Assembly: GCF_022829585.1 (NCBI RefSeq)
Contig: NZ_JAKSYC010000314.1
Location: 1-64,000 of the forward strand
Direction: 5' to 3'
DNA length: 64,000 nucleotides
Source: Methylobacterium sp. J-026
Lineage (GTDB): Bacteria; Pseudomonadota; Alphaproteobacteria; Rhizobiales; Beijerinckiaceae
Position 1 is the stretch's first letter; each line of letters begins with the position of its first letter. This document shows positions 50,347-60,432 of this stretch, one piece after another. A program made the translations under genes and the position numbers. The notes beneath the pieces are model-generated. The model had not been told where the DNA came from. It saw only the letters and a list, made by a program, of their open reading frames with translations, and searched no databases.

Positions 50347-50742
50347 TCAGCCCGCCGCGCTGAGCGGCATCGCCGCGCCGGGGCCCTCGACCATCATCCG
50401 GACCAGCCGGTTGACCTCCTGCACCTGGAACGGCTTGCGCAGGAACAGGCTGCCGGGCACGCCGCCGCGCCGGTTCGCATCGGTCGAGGTGTAGACAACC
50501 GGCCGGTCGGCGTGGAGCGCCCGGTAGGCGTGCGCCACCGTCCAGCCGTCGATCAGCCCGGGCAGATGGATGTCGGTGAACAGCCAGTCGATCTCGCCGC
50601 CCCGGGCCCGCAGGAGCGTCAGCGCCGCCTCGCCGCTCGACGCCTCGATGACCCGGATGCCCTGCGCTTCGCACAGGCTCGCGATGATCTCGAGCAGCAG
50701 ATAGCTGTCCTCGACGATGAGAACACACGGGGCGGGGCGCAT
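50347..50742 (-). CDS. Single-domain response regulator
   Basis: 131 residues, a receiver domain only. The acidic pair is in VLIVEDSYLLLE, the phosphorylated Asp in WLFTDIHLPG (about residue 55) and the conserved Lys in LRKPFQVQEV. With no output domain, it would act on a partner kinase or pass phosphate on. No histidine kinase is nearby. It converges with the WcbI gene, seven bases apart. Confidence 0.9.
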   Translation of the reverse strand: MRPAPCVLIVEDSYLLLEIIASLCEAQGIRVIEASSGEAALTLLRARGGEIDWLFTDIHLPGLIDGWTVAHAYRALHADRPVVYTSTDANRRGGVPGSLFLRKPFQVQEVNRLVRMMVEGPGAAMPLSAAG

Positions 50743-51064
50743 GAACGATATCCGGTGGTCGGCACAACCATTCAAGGATCGATAGGGTTGACGATATCTT
50801 AAAGACCGGCCCGGGACGCACCCCTGTGGCATCGCCGCAACCGGCGCGGCGGAAATCGCCTGCTCGGACGGGCCGCCCCGCCGCCGCCGCATTCCGGGTG
50901 CGACAGCGCACGCCACCGCCCGGCACGGGCCGTCACCACGGCCCCGCCCCGCGCGGCGGAACCGTCGCTTAACCATCCGCGCCTACGAACGGCATCCAGG
51001 ACGACGCGGACCCGCCTCGAAGACCCGCAGCCGGCCTTCGGCACCGCTCGAGGAGTTTGAACCC
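50743..51064. other. Gap before pal with a CtrA half-site
   Basis: 322 bases without a gene. It holds the promoters of the response regulator and of pal. TTAACCAT at 50969-50976 matches the CtrA half-site described in Caulobacter and related bacteria, 88 bases before the pal start; GAGGAG at 51050 is the pal ribosome-binding site. Confidence 0.4.
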
Positions 51065-51559
51065 ATGCCCCAGCGTTTCCGCGCCGCCGCCCTCGGCCTC
51101 GCATCCGTCGCCGCCCGCGGGCTCGGCGCATGCAGCAACGACAAGGACCTCGCCGACGCCTCCGCGTTCGGTGCGGGCGCCGCGACCCCGGGCAGCGCGC
51201 AGGACTTCGTCGTCAATATCGGCGACCGGGTCTTCTTCGAGTCGGATTCCACCGACCTGACCCCCACCGCCACCGCGACCCTCGACAAGCAGGCCGCGTG
51301 GCTGCAGCGCTACCCGCGCTACACCTTCATCATCGAGGGCCATGCCGACGAGCGCGGCACCCGCGAGTACAACTTCTCCCTGGGCGCCCGCCGGGCCCAG
51401 TCGGTCAACGACTACCTCGCCACCCGGGGCATCGCGGCCAACCGGATGCGCACGGTCTCCTACGGCAAGGAGCGGCCGGTGGCGGTGTGCAACGACATCT
51501 CCTGCTGGTCGCAGAACCGCCGGGCGGTGATCGTGCTCGACCGCGGCGCCGGGGCGTAG
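51065..51559 (+). CDS. pal: Peptidoglycan-associated lipoprotein Pal
   Basis: 164 residues. Lipobox LGAC with Cys23, then a Ser/Ala/Gly linker and an OmpA-type peptidoglycan-binding domain (FFESDSTDLTPTA, then EGHADERGTREYNFSLGARRA with the binding Asp and Arg, and SYGKERPV). Pal anchors the Tol system to peptidoglycan and supports outer-membrane constriction. The signal peptide is odd: an Arg (residue 18) interrupts the hydrophobic core close to the lipobox. cpoB normally follows; here a reverse-strand methyltransferase gene lies in between. Confidence 0.93.
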   Translation: MPQRFRAAALGLASVAARGLGACSNDKDLADASAFGAGAATPGSAQDFVVNIGDRVFFESDSTDLTPTATATLDKQAAWLQRYPRYTFIIEGHADERGTREYNFSLGARRAQSVNDYLATRGIAANRMRTVSYGKERPVAVCNDISCWSQNRRAVIVLDRGAGA

Positions 51560-51617
51560 GCGACCGGCGCCGGCCGAAACCTCCGCCCGCGCGGGCGGTG
51601 CGGACGCAGGTCCCCGC

Positions 51618-52649
51618 TCACCGGGTTGAGCGGGCGACCCGCTGGAGCGCGGCGGACGCCGCGGCCAGCGACGCCCCGGCCGCCAGCCAGCGGCGCAACC
51701 CGGAGCGTCGCACGGGCGGGGCAGGGTCCGAGGGAGACGCTTCGGGCGGTCGTTGGGGCGGTTCTTGGGGTGGTTCTTGGGGCGGCGCGTATAGCGGGCT
51801 GCCCGCGATCTGCCGCGTCTGATCGGCGAGTTCGATCAGCATCCGGTCCATGAGCGCGCGGCGCCGCGCCTGGATCGTCTCCGGATCGACCGCCTCCCGC
51901 CCGGGCCGGACCCGGACAAGGAACTCGGTGGCCGGCATCGCGACCAGATTCTCGATTCGCAGATCGAGGAAATCGAGCTGGCAGAGTTCGAGCATCATCA
52001 GTTCGAAGCTCGCCGGCACGAACACCCAATTGTGTGCGTCCACGTAATCGGGAATGCCGCGGTAGCGGAGCATCTGCCACGCGATGTCGACGCGGTGGAG
52101 GAGTTCGGCGGGCTGGGTGTCGCCCTCGAACCAGCCGGGGCAGCCGCGCTTGGTCGCCATCCGCAGGGCATAGTCGATGTGCGTGCGCACGTCGTGCCGG
52201 TCTCGTCTGTCCTCGTAGGCGACGATCGTGTCGGCCGTGGTCGAGGGATTGCGGTAGAAGTCGAAGCACTTGCGCTTGTCGGGGACCGCGAGACGCAGGG
52301 TGCCTTCCGGCCGGAGCAGGGTCTGCGCCGCCTGCAGGAACCGGATCACGTCGGTCGTGTGTTCGATGACATGGCTCGCGATGACGGCGTCGAACGTGCC
52401 GTGGTGTTCGGCCGGGACGGCGTCGATCATCAATCCGCCCCGCCAGACGAAATCGACCTCCTCGATCTTCGCGGGGTCGACCCAGGGATCGCCCGCATAT
52501 TTGGCGACCAGATCCGCCCGGGAGGCGTGGTCGAGGCTGAAGCTGTTCCAGCCGGCGCTGCGCGGCACGAGCGGATTGTGGGCCGGACCGATCTCGATAA
52601 GCTTACCGGCCTTCGAGAGCCCGTCCAGGAGGTACTGTTCGCGCGGCAT
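51618..52649 (-). CDS. SAM-dependent methyltransferase
   Basis: 343 residues from the ATG at 52649 (a GTG at 52730 is an alternative). The class I fold is seen in KLIEIGPAHNPLVPR (motif I), FDAVIASHVIEHTTDVIRFLQ, and LLRPEGTLRLAVPDKRKCFDFYR. The last motif is typical of methyltransferases in glycan and O-antigen clusters. The C-terminus has a Pro-rich tandem repeat (EPPQEPPQ) and an amphipathic end. It lies on the opposite strand between pal and cpoB, with AT-rich DNA upstream, so it was probably inserted there. Confidence 0.82.
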   Translation of the reverse strand: MPREQYLLDGLSKAGKLIEIGPAHNPLVPRSAGWNSFSLDHASRADLVAKYAGDPWVDPAKIEEVDFVWRGGLMIDAVPAEHHGTFDAVIASHVIEHTTDVIRFLQAAQTLLRPEGTLRLAVPDKRKCFDFYRNPSTTADTIVAYEDRRDRHDVRTHIDYALRMATKRGCPGWFEGDTQPAELLHRVDIAWQMLRYRGIPDYVDAHNWVFVPASFELMMLELCQLDFLDLRIENLVAMPATEFLVRVRPGREAVDPETIQARRRALMDRMLIELADQTRQIAGSPLYAPPQEPPQEPPQRPPEASPSDPAPPVRRSGLRRWLAAGASLAAASAALQRVARSTR

Positions 52650-52742
52650 CGACGCCGGCGCCGCTTCGGGAGCGTGCTGGCCGTCGCGGTCTGAACCCTG
52701 CGCGGCGTGTGGTCCGAGTTGATTCTTCACGATGACGGACTT

Positions 52743-52905
52743 CACGAAGCAATGCACGGAGATTGCGCCGTAAGCATCGGAGATTGCGTGAAGCTTGCTC
52801 AGGTTGTGCGAGTGAAATTGAGATCGTTTTATTTGAAAAATATGCGTATATTCACATGTATGAGCGAAAATACATGCCATTGATCTCGATAAACACTGAA
52901 CGAGG
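52743..52905. other. AT-rich island upstream of the methyltransferase
   Basis: This stretch is much richer in A and T than the rest of the window (for example TTTTATTTGAAAAATATGCG near 52835). It holds no credible gene and lies in the 419-bp gap between the methyltransferase start and cpoB. It suggests foreign DNA or a promoter silenced by a MucR- or H-NS-like protein. Confidence 0.6.
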
Positions 52906-53068
52906 CGGATGTCTTCCAATCCGGATCGTCGCGGGTCCGGGGCTGCGGCCGGATATGGGACGCTCTCCGCCTCCAGGGTTCCAGGAGCCGGCCCGACCCC
53001 GCCGCAGTTTTGCCGCGGACCGGCGCATCTGATAGGGGCTCGCGCCGCCACTGGACCGCAGCCGCCTC

Positions 53069-54115
53069 ATGCCCGCCCGCCTTCGCACCCGCCTCGCGCT
53101 CGTCACCGCCCTGGCCACCGCGCTCCTCGGCCATCCGGCCGTGGCGCAGGATGCCTCCGAGCTGGTGGTGCGCCTCGGGCGCATCGAGAACCAGTCCCGG
53201 ATGATGGCCGGGCAGATCGAGACCCTCCAGTACGAGAACCGCCAGCTCAAGGAGCAGCTGCGCAAGTTCCAGGAGGATGTCGAGTTCCGGCTGAGCGAGG
53301 GCAAAGGTGAGGGCAAGGGTGGCGGCAGGCCTGCGCCCGCGGCCGCGCCGCCCGCCGCGGGTCCGGCCGGCGGCGTCAACGGCGTCAATCCGGGCTCCGG
53401 ACGGCCGGGCAAGCGCGGCGACGCCTTCGACCCCGGGCAGGCCCCCGGGGCGCCGGGCGCGCCGATGCAGCTCGGCAGCACCCAGCCCTCCGCGCCGCTG
53501 CCGCCCCGGGAGGCCGTCGAGACGGCCGCGCCCCGGCCGCAGCGCCTGCCCCAAGGGGCGATCAACGGGGCGCTCGACGGGGTGACCGAGGGGGCGACCG
53601 AGGACGAGGATGCGGACACCGCCGCCCCCGGCTCCGACGAGCCGGTGGACCTGCGACCGCCGGCCCGGACCGGCGCGATCCCGGCCCGGCCCTCCGAGAG
53701 CGAGAGCGTCGCCGCCACCCGGCCCGGCGACCCGGCGGCGGATTACGACGCCGCGGTGGAGCTGCTCCGCGCCAAGCAGTACGAGCAGGCGGAGATGGGC
53801 CTGCGCCAGTTCATCCAGTCCCATCCCCGCGACAACCGCGTCGCCGGCGCCACCTACTGGCTCGGGGAGAGCTACCTCGCCCGCGGCCGCAACCGCGAGG
53901 CCGCCGAGCAGTTCCTGAAGGTTTCCACCGACTACGCCCGCTCCGCCCAGGCCCCCGACGCCATGCTCAAGCTCGGCGTCACCCTCGCCGCCCTGGGCGC
54001 CCGCGAGCAGGCCTGCGCGACCCTGGCCGAGCTCGACCGGAAGTTCCCGAATGCCGGGACGGGCGTCCGCCAGGGCGTGGCGCGCGAGCAGAAGCGCGTC
54101 CGCTGCGGCGCTTGA
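53069..54115 (+). CDS. cpoB: Tol-Pal associated periplasmic protein CpoB (YbgF)
   Basis: 348 residues. Signal peptide (ALVTALATALLGHPAVA), a trimerising coiled coil (about 28-75, SELVVRLGRIENQSR and QYENRQLKEQLRKFQEDVE), a long low-complexity linker rich in Gly, Pro and Ala (about 78-215), and a TPR domain (YDAAVELLRAKQYEQAEMGL, GATYWLGESYLARGR, APDAMLKLGVTLAALG). CpoB links cell-wall synthesis with outer-membrane constriction. The linker is unusually long. It overlaps tilS by four bases. Confidence 0.92.
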   Translation: MPARLRTRLALVTALATALLGHPAVAQDASELVVRLGRIENQSRMMAGQIETLQYENRQLKEQLRKFQEDVEFRLSEGKGEGKGGGRPAPAAAPPAAGPAGGVNGVNPGSGRPGKRGDAFDPGQAPGAPGAPMQLGSTQPSAPLPPREAVETAAPRPQRLPQGAINGALDGVTEGATEDEDADTAAPGSDEPVDLRPPARTGAIPARPSESESVAATRPGDPAADYDAAVELLRAKQYEQAEMGLRQFIQSHPRDNRVAGATYWLGESYLARGRNREAAEQFLKVSTDYARSAQAPDAMLKLGVTLAALGAREQACATLAELDRKFPNAGTGVRQGVAREQKRVRCGA

Positions 54116-55287
54116 GCGGATCGGACGACCCGGTCCGCGACGCCCTCGCGCCCTGGCTCGACCGCGCCGTGCGCGATGGCTGCGGCCTCCTCCTCGCCGT
54201 CTCGGGCGGACCCGATTCGACCAGCCTGATGCACGCCACCGCGCACCTAGCTGCGCACCTGCGTGCGGGGCGCGGCGCCCCGGCCGTGCAGGTCGCCACG
54301 GTGGATCACGGCCTGCGCCCGGAGTCCCGCGCGGAGGCCGAGGCGGTCGGCCGCGCGGCCCGGGCCCTCGGCCTGCCGCACGCGATCCTCGCCTGGGCGG
54401 GGCCGAAGCCCGGGACCGGCCTGCAGGCGGCGGCCCGGGCCGCCCGCTACGGGCTGCTCACCGCCGAGGCCCGGCGGGTCGGCGCCGGCCTCGTGCTCAC
54501 CGGCCATACCCGGGACGATCAGGCCGAGACGGTGCTGATGCGCCTCGCCGCCGGCAGCGGCCCCGCGGGGCTCGCCGGCATGCGGGCCGCGCGGGCGCTG
54601 GCGCCCGGGATCGGGCTGGGGCGGCCGTTCCTGACCCTGCCGAAATCCGCCCTGGTGGCGTGGTGCGAGGCCCGCGGCATCCCCTACCTGCGCGACCCCG
54701 GCAACGCCGACCCGCGCTTCGCCCGCGGGCGCCTGCGCGCGGCCTGGCCGATCCTGGAGCGGGAGGGCCTGACCCCGGCGCGCCTCGCCCGCCTCGCCGC
54801 GCGCGCCGCCCGCGACGGGGCCGCGCTGCGAATCGCCGCCGCGCAGGCCCTCGACGCGGTGCGGCTGCCGGAGACCGAGGGACGCATCCGCCTCGACGGG
54901 ACCGCGCTCGCGGCCCTGCCGGAGGCCGTGGCCCTGCGGTGCGTCGACCTCGCCCTGACCCGGGCGGGCGCGGCGCCCCGCCGCCTCGAACGCCTCGAAG
55001 CCCTCGTCCTCGAATCGCTGCTGCCGGCCCTGCGCGGCCGCTCGGCGATCCGGCGCACGCTGGCGGGGATTCTGGTCTCCACCGACGGGGCCGCCACCCT
55101 GTGTCTCGCCCCCGCACCCCCGCGCCGGCGGGCGGCGGATCGGGCCCCGGATGCTGCCCTCGCCGCAGGGGCCCCCGAATTACTTGGCAAGGGAGAGCCC
55201 CCCGCCTACATTGGCGGGGTGTGCACGGATGGACCGGAACTGCCGAGGGACGCGTCCGTCTTGGGGGTCGCACACGCCAAGGATTGA
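54112..55287 (+). CDS. tilS: tRNA(Ile)-lysidine synthase
   Basis: 391 residues. PP-loop ATPase motif AVSGGPDSTSLMH (about 29-41), then VDHGLRPESRAEA and GHTRDDQAETVLMRL. It converts C34 of tRNA-Ile(CAU) to lysidine so that AUA is read as Ile. The start is a TTG that overlaps the cpoB stop (TTGA). The C-terminal part is Arg/Ala-rich and only weakly like the usual TilS C-terminal domain. It is followed at once by ftsH, the standard order. Confidence 0.92.
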   Translation: MSGSDDPVRDALAPWLDRAVRDGCGLLLAVSGGPDSTSLMHATAHLAAHLRAGRGAPAVQVATVDHGLRPESRAEAEAVGRAARALGLPHAILAWAGPKPGTGLQAAARAARYGLLTAEARRVGAGLVLTGHTRDDQAETVLMRLAAGSGPAGLAGMRAARALAPGIGLGRPFLTLPKSALVAWCEARGIPYLRDPGNADPRFARGRLRAAWPILEREGLTPARLARLAARAARDGAALRIAAAQALDAVRLPETEGRIRLDGTALAALPEAVALRCVDLALTRAGAAPRRLERLEALVLESLLPALRGRSAIRRTLAGILVSTDGAATLCLAPAPPRRRAADRAPDAALAAGAPELLGKGEPPAYIGGVCTDGPELPRDASVLGVAHAKD

Positions 55288-55290
55288 TCG

Positions 55291-57213
<1,923 letters not shown>

Positions 57214-57232
57214 GTTCAGGCAACGCAACGAG

Positions 57233-57258
57233 AAGGGCGCCGCGAGGCGCCCTTTTTT
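57233..57258 (+). terminator. Intrinsic terminator after ftsH
   Basis: AAGGGCGC-CGCGAG-GCGCCCTT followed by a run of six T, 20 bases after the stop codon. It closes the cpoB-tilS-ftsH operon. Confidence 0.92.
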
Positions 57259-57437
57259 GTTGGGTTCTACGCGCCGGGCCTGTTTCGGGATGCATTGGCT
57301 AAGCCGAGCCTCCCGCTGGCCAGCATGACAATCCGCCCCGCCTGTCCGTGAACACCGCGCGAAAGCTCGGCCGGAGGCTCGGATCGGGCGAGCGAATTGG
57401 AAAGACCAGGGTTGGATCTCTTCGAGCCACGTCACTG

Positions 57438-58184
57438 ATGCCGTTGTCCGTGTATCTCGTCGTCGGCCTCGGGGCCGCGGTCGCCGGGTTCGTGCAGGGA
57501 CTGTCGGGCTTCGCCTTCGGCCTCGTGGCCCTGTCGTTCTGGGCTTGGGTGATCGACCCGCAACTGGCCGCGATCCTGGCCGTGGCCGGATCCCTGACCG
57601 GGCAGATCGTCGCCGCCGTCACGGTCCGGCGCGGCTTCGACCGGGCCCGCCTCGCCCCGTTCCTGCTGGGCGGGCTGGCCGGGGTCCCCCTGGGGGTGCT
57701 CCTGCTGCCGCATCTCAACGCCGATTGGTTCAAGCTGGTGCTGGGCGCCCTGCTGGTCCTGTGGTGCCCGGCCATGCTGCTGGCCAGGGACCTGCCGCGC
57801 ATCGATGCGGGCGGGCGGCTGGCGGATGCCGCGGTCGGCCTGAGCGGCGGCCTGCTCGGCGGTCTCGGCGGCTTCACCGGCGCGCTGCCGACCCTGTGGT
57901 GCGTCCTGCGCGGCTACGAGCGCGACACGCAGCGCGCGATCATCCAGAACTTCAACCTCGCGATGCTGGCCGTCACGATGACCGTTTATCTCGGCTCCGG
58001 CCTGGTCACCCGGGCCGCGCTGCCGATGCTGGCCGTGGTGCTGCCCGCCATGCTGATCCCGGTCCTGCTGGGCACCCGGGCCTATGTCGGCCTGAGCGAG
58101 ACGGGCTTCCGCCGGCTGGTGCTCGGCCTCCTGACCGTCTCGGGGATCACCCTGCTGGCGGCGGCACTGCCGCGGGTGCTGTAG
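57438..58184 (+). CDS. TauE/SafE family membrane transporter
   Basis: 248 residues, about eight membrane segments in two similar halves. GLGAAVAGFVQGLSGFAFGLVA at the start and GLSGGLLGGLGGFTGALPTLW in the middle are the two inverted TauE motifs. The family exports sulfite, sulfoacetate or other small anions; the substrate here is unknown. It sits after the ftsH terminator and before glmM, which are neighbours in most relatives, so it is an insertion in a conserved order. Confidence 0.9.
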   Translation: MPLSVYLVVGLGAAVAGFVQGLSGFAFGLVALSFWAWVIDPQLAAILAVAGSLTGQIVAAVTVRRGFDRARLAPFLLGGLAGVPLGVLLLPHLNADWFKLVLGALLVLWCPAMLLARDLPRIDAGGRLADAAVGLSGGLLGGLGGFTGALPTLWCVLRGYERDTQRAIIQNFNLAMLAVTMTVYLGSGLVTRAALPMLAVVLPAMLIPVLLGTRAYVGLSETGFRRLVLGLLTVSGITLLAAALPRVL

Positions 58185-58343
58185 GGCCCGGGCCGGACCG
58201 CGCCGCATTTCGACCGCCTTTGTCGCGGAGCACCCGGGTCACCCCGCCGGCGCGAGCCCCCGGCAACTGCCCAATCTGCTAAGTTCTGTCGGGCTAGACT
58301 GTCGGTATGTCGGCCGGCGGCGAGCCCGGCACCGGAGATCGTG

Positions 58344-59687
58344 ATGGTGCGCAAGTATTTCGGAACCGACGGCATCCGCGGCCGGGCCAACGGGGTGATC
58401 ACCCCGGAACTCGCCCTCAAGGTGGGCCAAGCGGCGGGCCTCGTGTTCCAGCGCGGCGACCACCGCCACCGGGTGGTGATCGGCAAGGACACCCGCCTCT
58501 CCGGCTACATGATCGAGACCGCCCTGGTGGCGGGCTTCACCTCGGTGGGCATGGACGTGCTGCTGCTCGGGCCGGTGCCGACGCCCGCGGTGGCGATGCT
58601 GACCCGGTCCATGCGGGCCGATCTCGGGGTGATGATCTCGGCCTCGCACAACCCGTTCGAGGATAATGGCATCAAGCTGTTCGGCCCCGACGGGTTCAAG
58701 CTCAACGACGCGATCGAGCACGAGATCGAGGGGCTGATCGACGCCGACATGCACAAGCGCCTGTCCGCCTCGAACGATCTCGGCCGGGCCAAGCGCATCG
58801 AGAGCGTGCATGCCCGCTACATCGAGTTCGCCAAGCGCACCCTGCCGCGGCACGTGACGCTCGACGGGCTGCGCGTGGTGGTCGACTGCGCCAACGGCGC
58901 CGCCTATCGGGTCGCCCCCGAGACCCTGTGGGAACTCGGCGCCGAGGTGATCGCCATCGGCACCGAGCCGGACGGGTTCAACATCAACCGCGATGTCGGC
59001 TCAACCGCCCCGGCGGCGCTGATCGCGAAGGTGCGCGAGCGCCGGGCCGATATCGGCATCGCGCTGGACGGCGACGCCGACCGGGTGCTGATCGTCGACG
59101 AGAAGGGCCACGTGGTCGACGGCGACCAGCTGATGGCGGTGGTGGCGCGGTCCTGGCAGGAGGACGAGCGCCTCACCCAGCCGGGGCTGGTCGCCACGAT
59201 CATGTCGAATCTCGGCCTGGAGCGCTACCTCGGCGGCCTCGGGCTGACGCTCGCCCGCACCGCGGTGGGCGACCGCTACGTCCTCGAGCACATGCGCGAG
59301 CACGGCTACAATCTCGGCGGCGAGCAGTCCGGCCACATCATCATGTCGGACTACACCACCACCGGGGACGGCCTCGTGGCGGCGCTCCAGCTGCTCAGCG
59401 TCGTGCAGCGGCAGGAGCGGCCGGTGAGCGAGGTCTGCCACTGTTTCGAGCCGCTGCCGCAGATCCTCAAGAACGTCCGCTACAGGACCGGCGAGCCGCT
59501 CCGCCAGGACAGCGTGGTCAGCGCCATCGCGCATGCCCGCCAGCGGCTGGGCAATGGCGGCCGCCTGGTGATCCGCCCCTCCGGCACCGAGCCGGTGATC
59601 CGCGTGATGGCCGAGGGCGACGACCGCAGCCTCGTCAACGACGTGGTCGACGAGGTGGTCGACGCCGTCACCCGCGCCGCGGCCTAA
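58344..59687 (+). CDS. glmM: Phosphoglucosamine mutase
   Basis: 447 residues. It makes glucosamine-1-phosphate for UDP-GlcNAc and peptidoglycan. The start KYFGTDGIRGRAN, the phosphorylated Ser101 in SASHNP, the metal loop DGDADR and the sugar-binding GGEQSGH and RPSGTEPVIRVM are all intact. A GTG at 58341 just before the ATG is an alternative start. Confidence 0.96.
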   Translation: MVRKYFGTDGIRGRANGVITPELALKVGQAAGLVFQRGDHRHRVVIGKDTRLSGYMIETALVAGFTSVGMDVLLLGPVPTPAVAMLTRSMRADLGVMISASHNPFEDNGIKLFGPDGFKLNDAIEHEIEGLIDADMHKRLSASNDLGRAKRIESVHARYIEFAKRTLPRHVTLDGLRVVVDCANGAAYRVAPETLWELGAEVIAIGTEPDGFNINRDVGSTAPAALIAKVRERRADIGIALDGDADRVLIVDEKGHVVDGDQLMAVVARSWQEDERLTQPGLVATIMSNLGLERYLGGLGLTLARTAVGDRYVLEHMREHGYNLGGEQSGHIIMSDYTTTGDGLVAALQLLSVVQRQERPVSEVCHCFEPLPQILKNVRYRTGEPLRQDSVVSAIAHARQRLGNGGRLVIRPSGTEPVIRVMAEGDDRSLVNDVVDEVVDAVTRAAA

Positions 59688-59689
59688 AG

Positions 59690-59800
59690 TTCGGGATTCC
59701 AAAGGGCGAGCCCTTTGGCGGGGTTCGGGGGCGGAGCCCCTGATATCTCCACCAGGGCTCCGCCCTGGACCCGCGAAAGGTCTCGACCTTTCGAAACCAG
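59690..59800. repeat. Dispersed repeat family A, copy 5
   Basis: CCAAAGGGCGAGCCCTTTGG, GGGGGCGGAGCCCC and CAGGGCTCCGCCCTG, then GAAAGGTCTCGACCTTTC: four hairpins. It lies between convergent glmM and the YjbR-like gene and is a likely two-way terminator. Confidence 0.85.
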
Positions 59801-59811
59801 GACCTGGGCGC

Positions 59812-60144
59812 TCAGTCGTAGGCGGCGCGCAGGTCCGGCGGCGCCGTCATCCGCCACGCCGCCAGGAGGGCGGTGCGAAGCACCTCCTCCTCGCAGGGGT
59901 CGAGGTCGAGATTGGTCCAACCGCGCCGGCCCCAGGCCCCGTCGAGGGGCGTGAACAGGTCCGGCTCGGCCGCGCACAGGTCGGCCTGATCCGCGGGGGC
60001 GAGCCGCAGCACGACCCGCGCCTCCTCGACCCACAGGGTCGCGAACACCCGGCCGCCGACGCGGAAATCAGGGTTGCCGCTATGGGCGCCCGAGACCGCC
60101 TCGGGCAGCATCAGCGCCAGGATGCGCACGTCCTCGGGCAGCAT
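59812..60144 (-). CDS. MmcQ/YjbR family protein
   Basis: 110 residues. LALMLPEAVSGAHSGNPDFRVGGRVFATLWV near the start and a helical C-terminus (EEEVLRTALLAAWRMTAP) match the MmcQ/YjbR family, a small CyaY-like alpha/beta fold often called DNA-binding, without a firm function. The ATG at 60144 gives the usual N-terminus; one 12 codons upstream is possible. Confidence 0.82.
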   Translation of the reverse strand: MLPEDVRILALMLPEAVSGAHSGNPDFRVGGRVFATLWVEEARVVLRLAPADQADLCAAEPDLFTPLDGAWGRRGWTNLDLDPCEEEVLRTALLAAWRMTAPPDLRAAYD

Positions 60145-60328
60145 CGGCTCACGCCGCCGCGCCGGGCCGGAACCGGCCACGCGGGGATGCGCGGAGCGGG
60201 CGGCTCATGCAGTCTTCCTCACGTACGGTTCGATCCTCGGGGGCGTGGAGACGCTCCGCATTGGACAGGGACCAATATTTGCGGAGCAACGGTTTGCGCA
60301 GGCCAGGCGAAAACATGCAAGCCTAAGA

Positions 60329-60340
60329 CTTAACGTTAAG
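60329..60340. repeat. Perfect 12-bp palindrome upstream of the porin-like gene
   Basis: CTTAACGTTAAG, partly overlapping the CtrA box that follows. It may be a second regulator site or extend CtrA binding. Confidence 0.5.
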
Positions 60341-60350
60341 CCGGATTTAA
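60336..60350 (+). promoter_or_regulatory. CtrA box upstream of the porin-like gene
   Basis: TTAA-GCCGGAT-TTAA, a perfect TTAA-N7-TTAA site 83 bases before the start codon. It suggests cell-cycle control of this outer-membrane protein. Confidence 0.6.
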
Positions 60351-60432
60351 GACGTTGCCCGCATTCTTCACAGGGTAAACCAAGAGCACGCACGCCGAGC
60401 GTCGGGCTCACGAATCCAGTAAAGGAATTCTT

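Noticed and set aside
52859..53032. Small + strand gene in the AT-rich gap before cpoB
   Set aside because: A frame starting MYERKYMPLIS exists but it runs into typical non-coding composition and has no ribosome-binding site.
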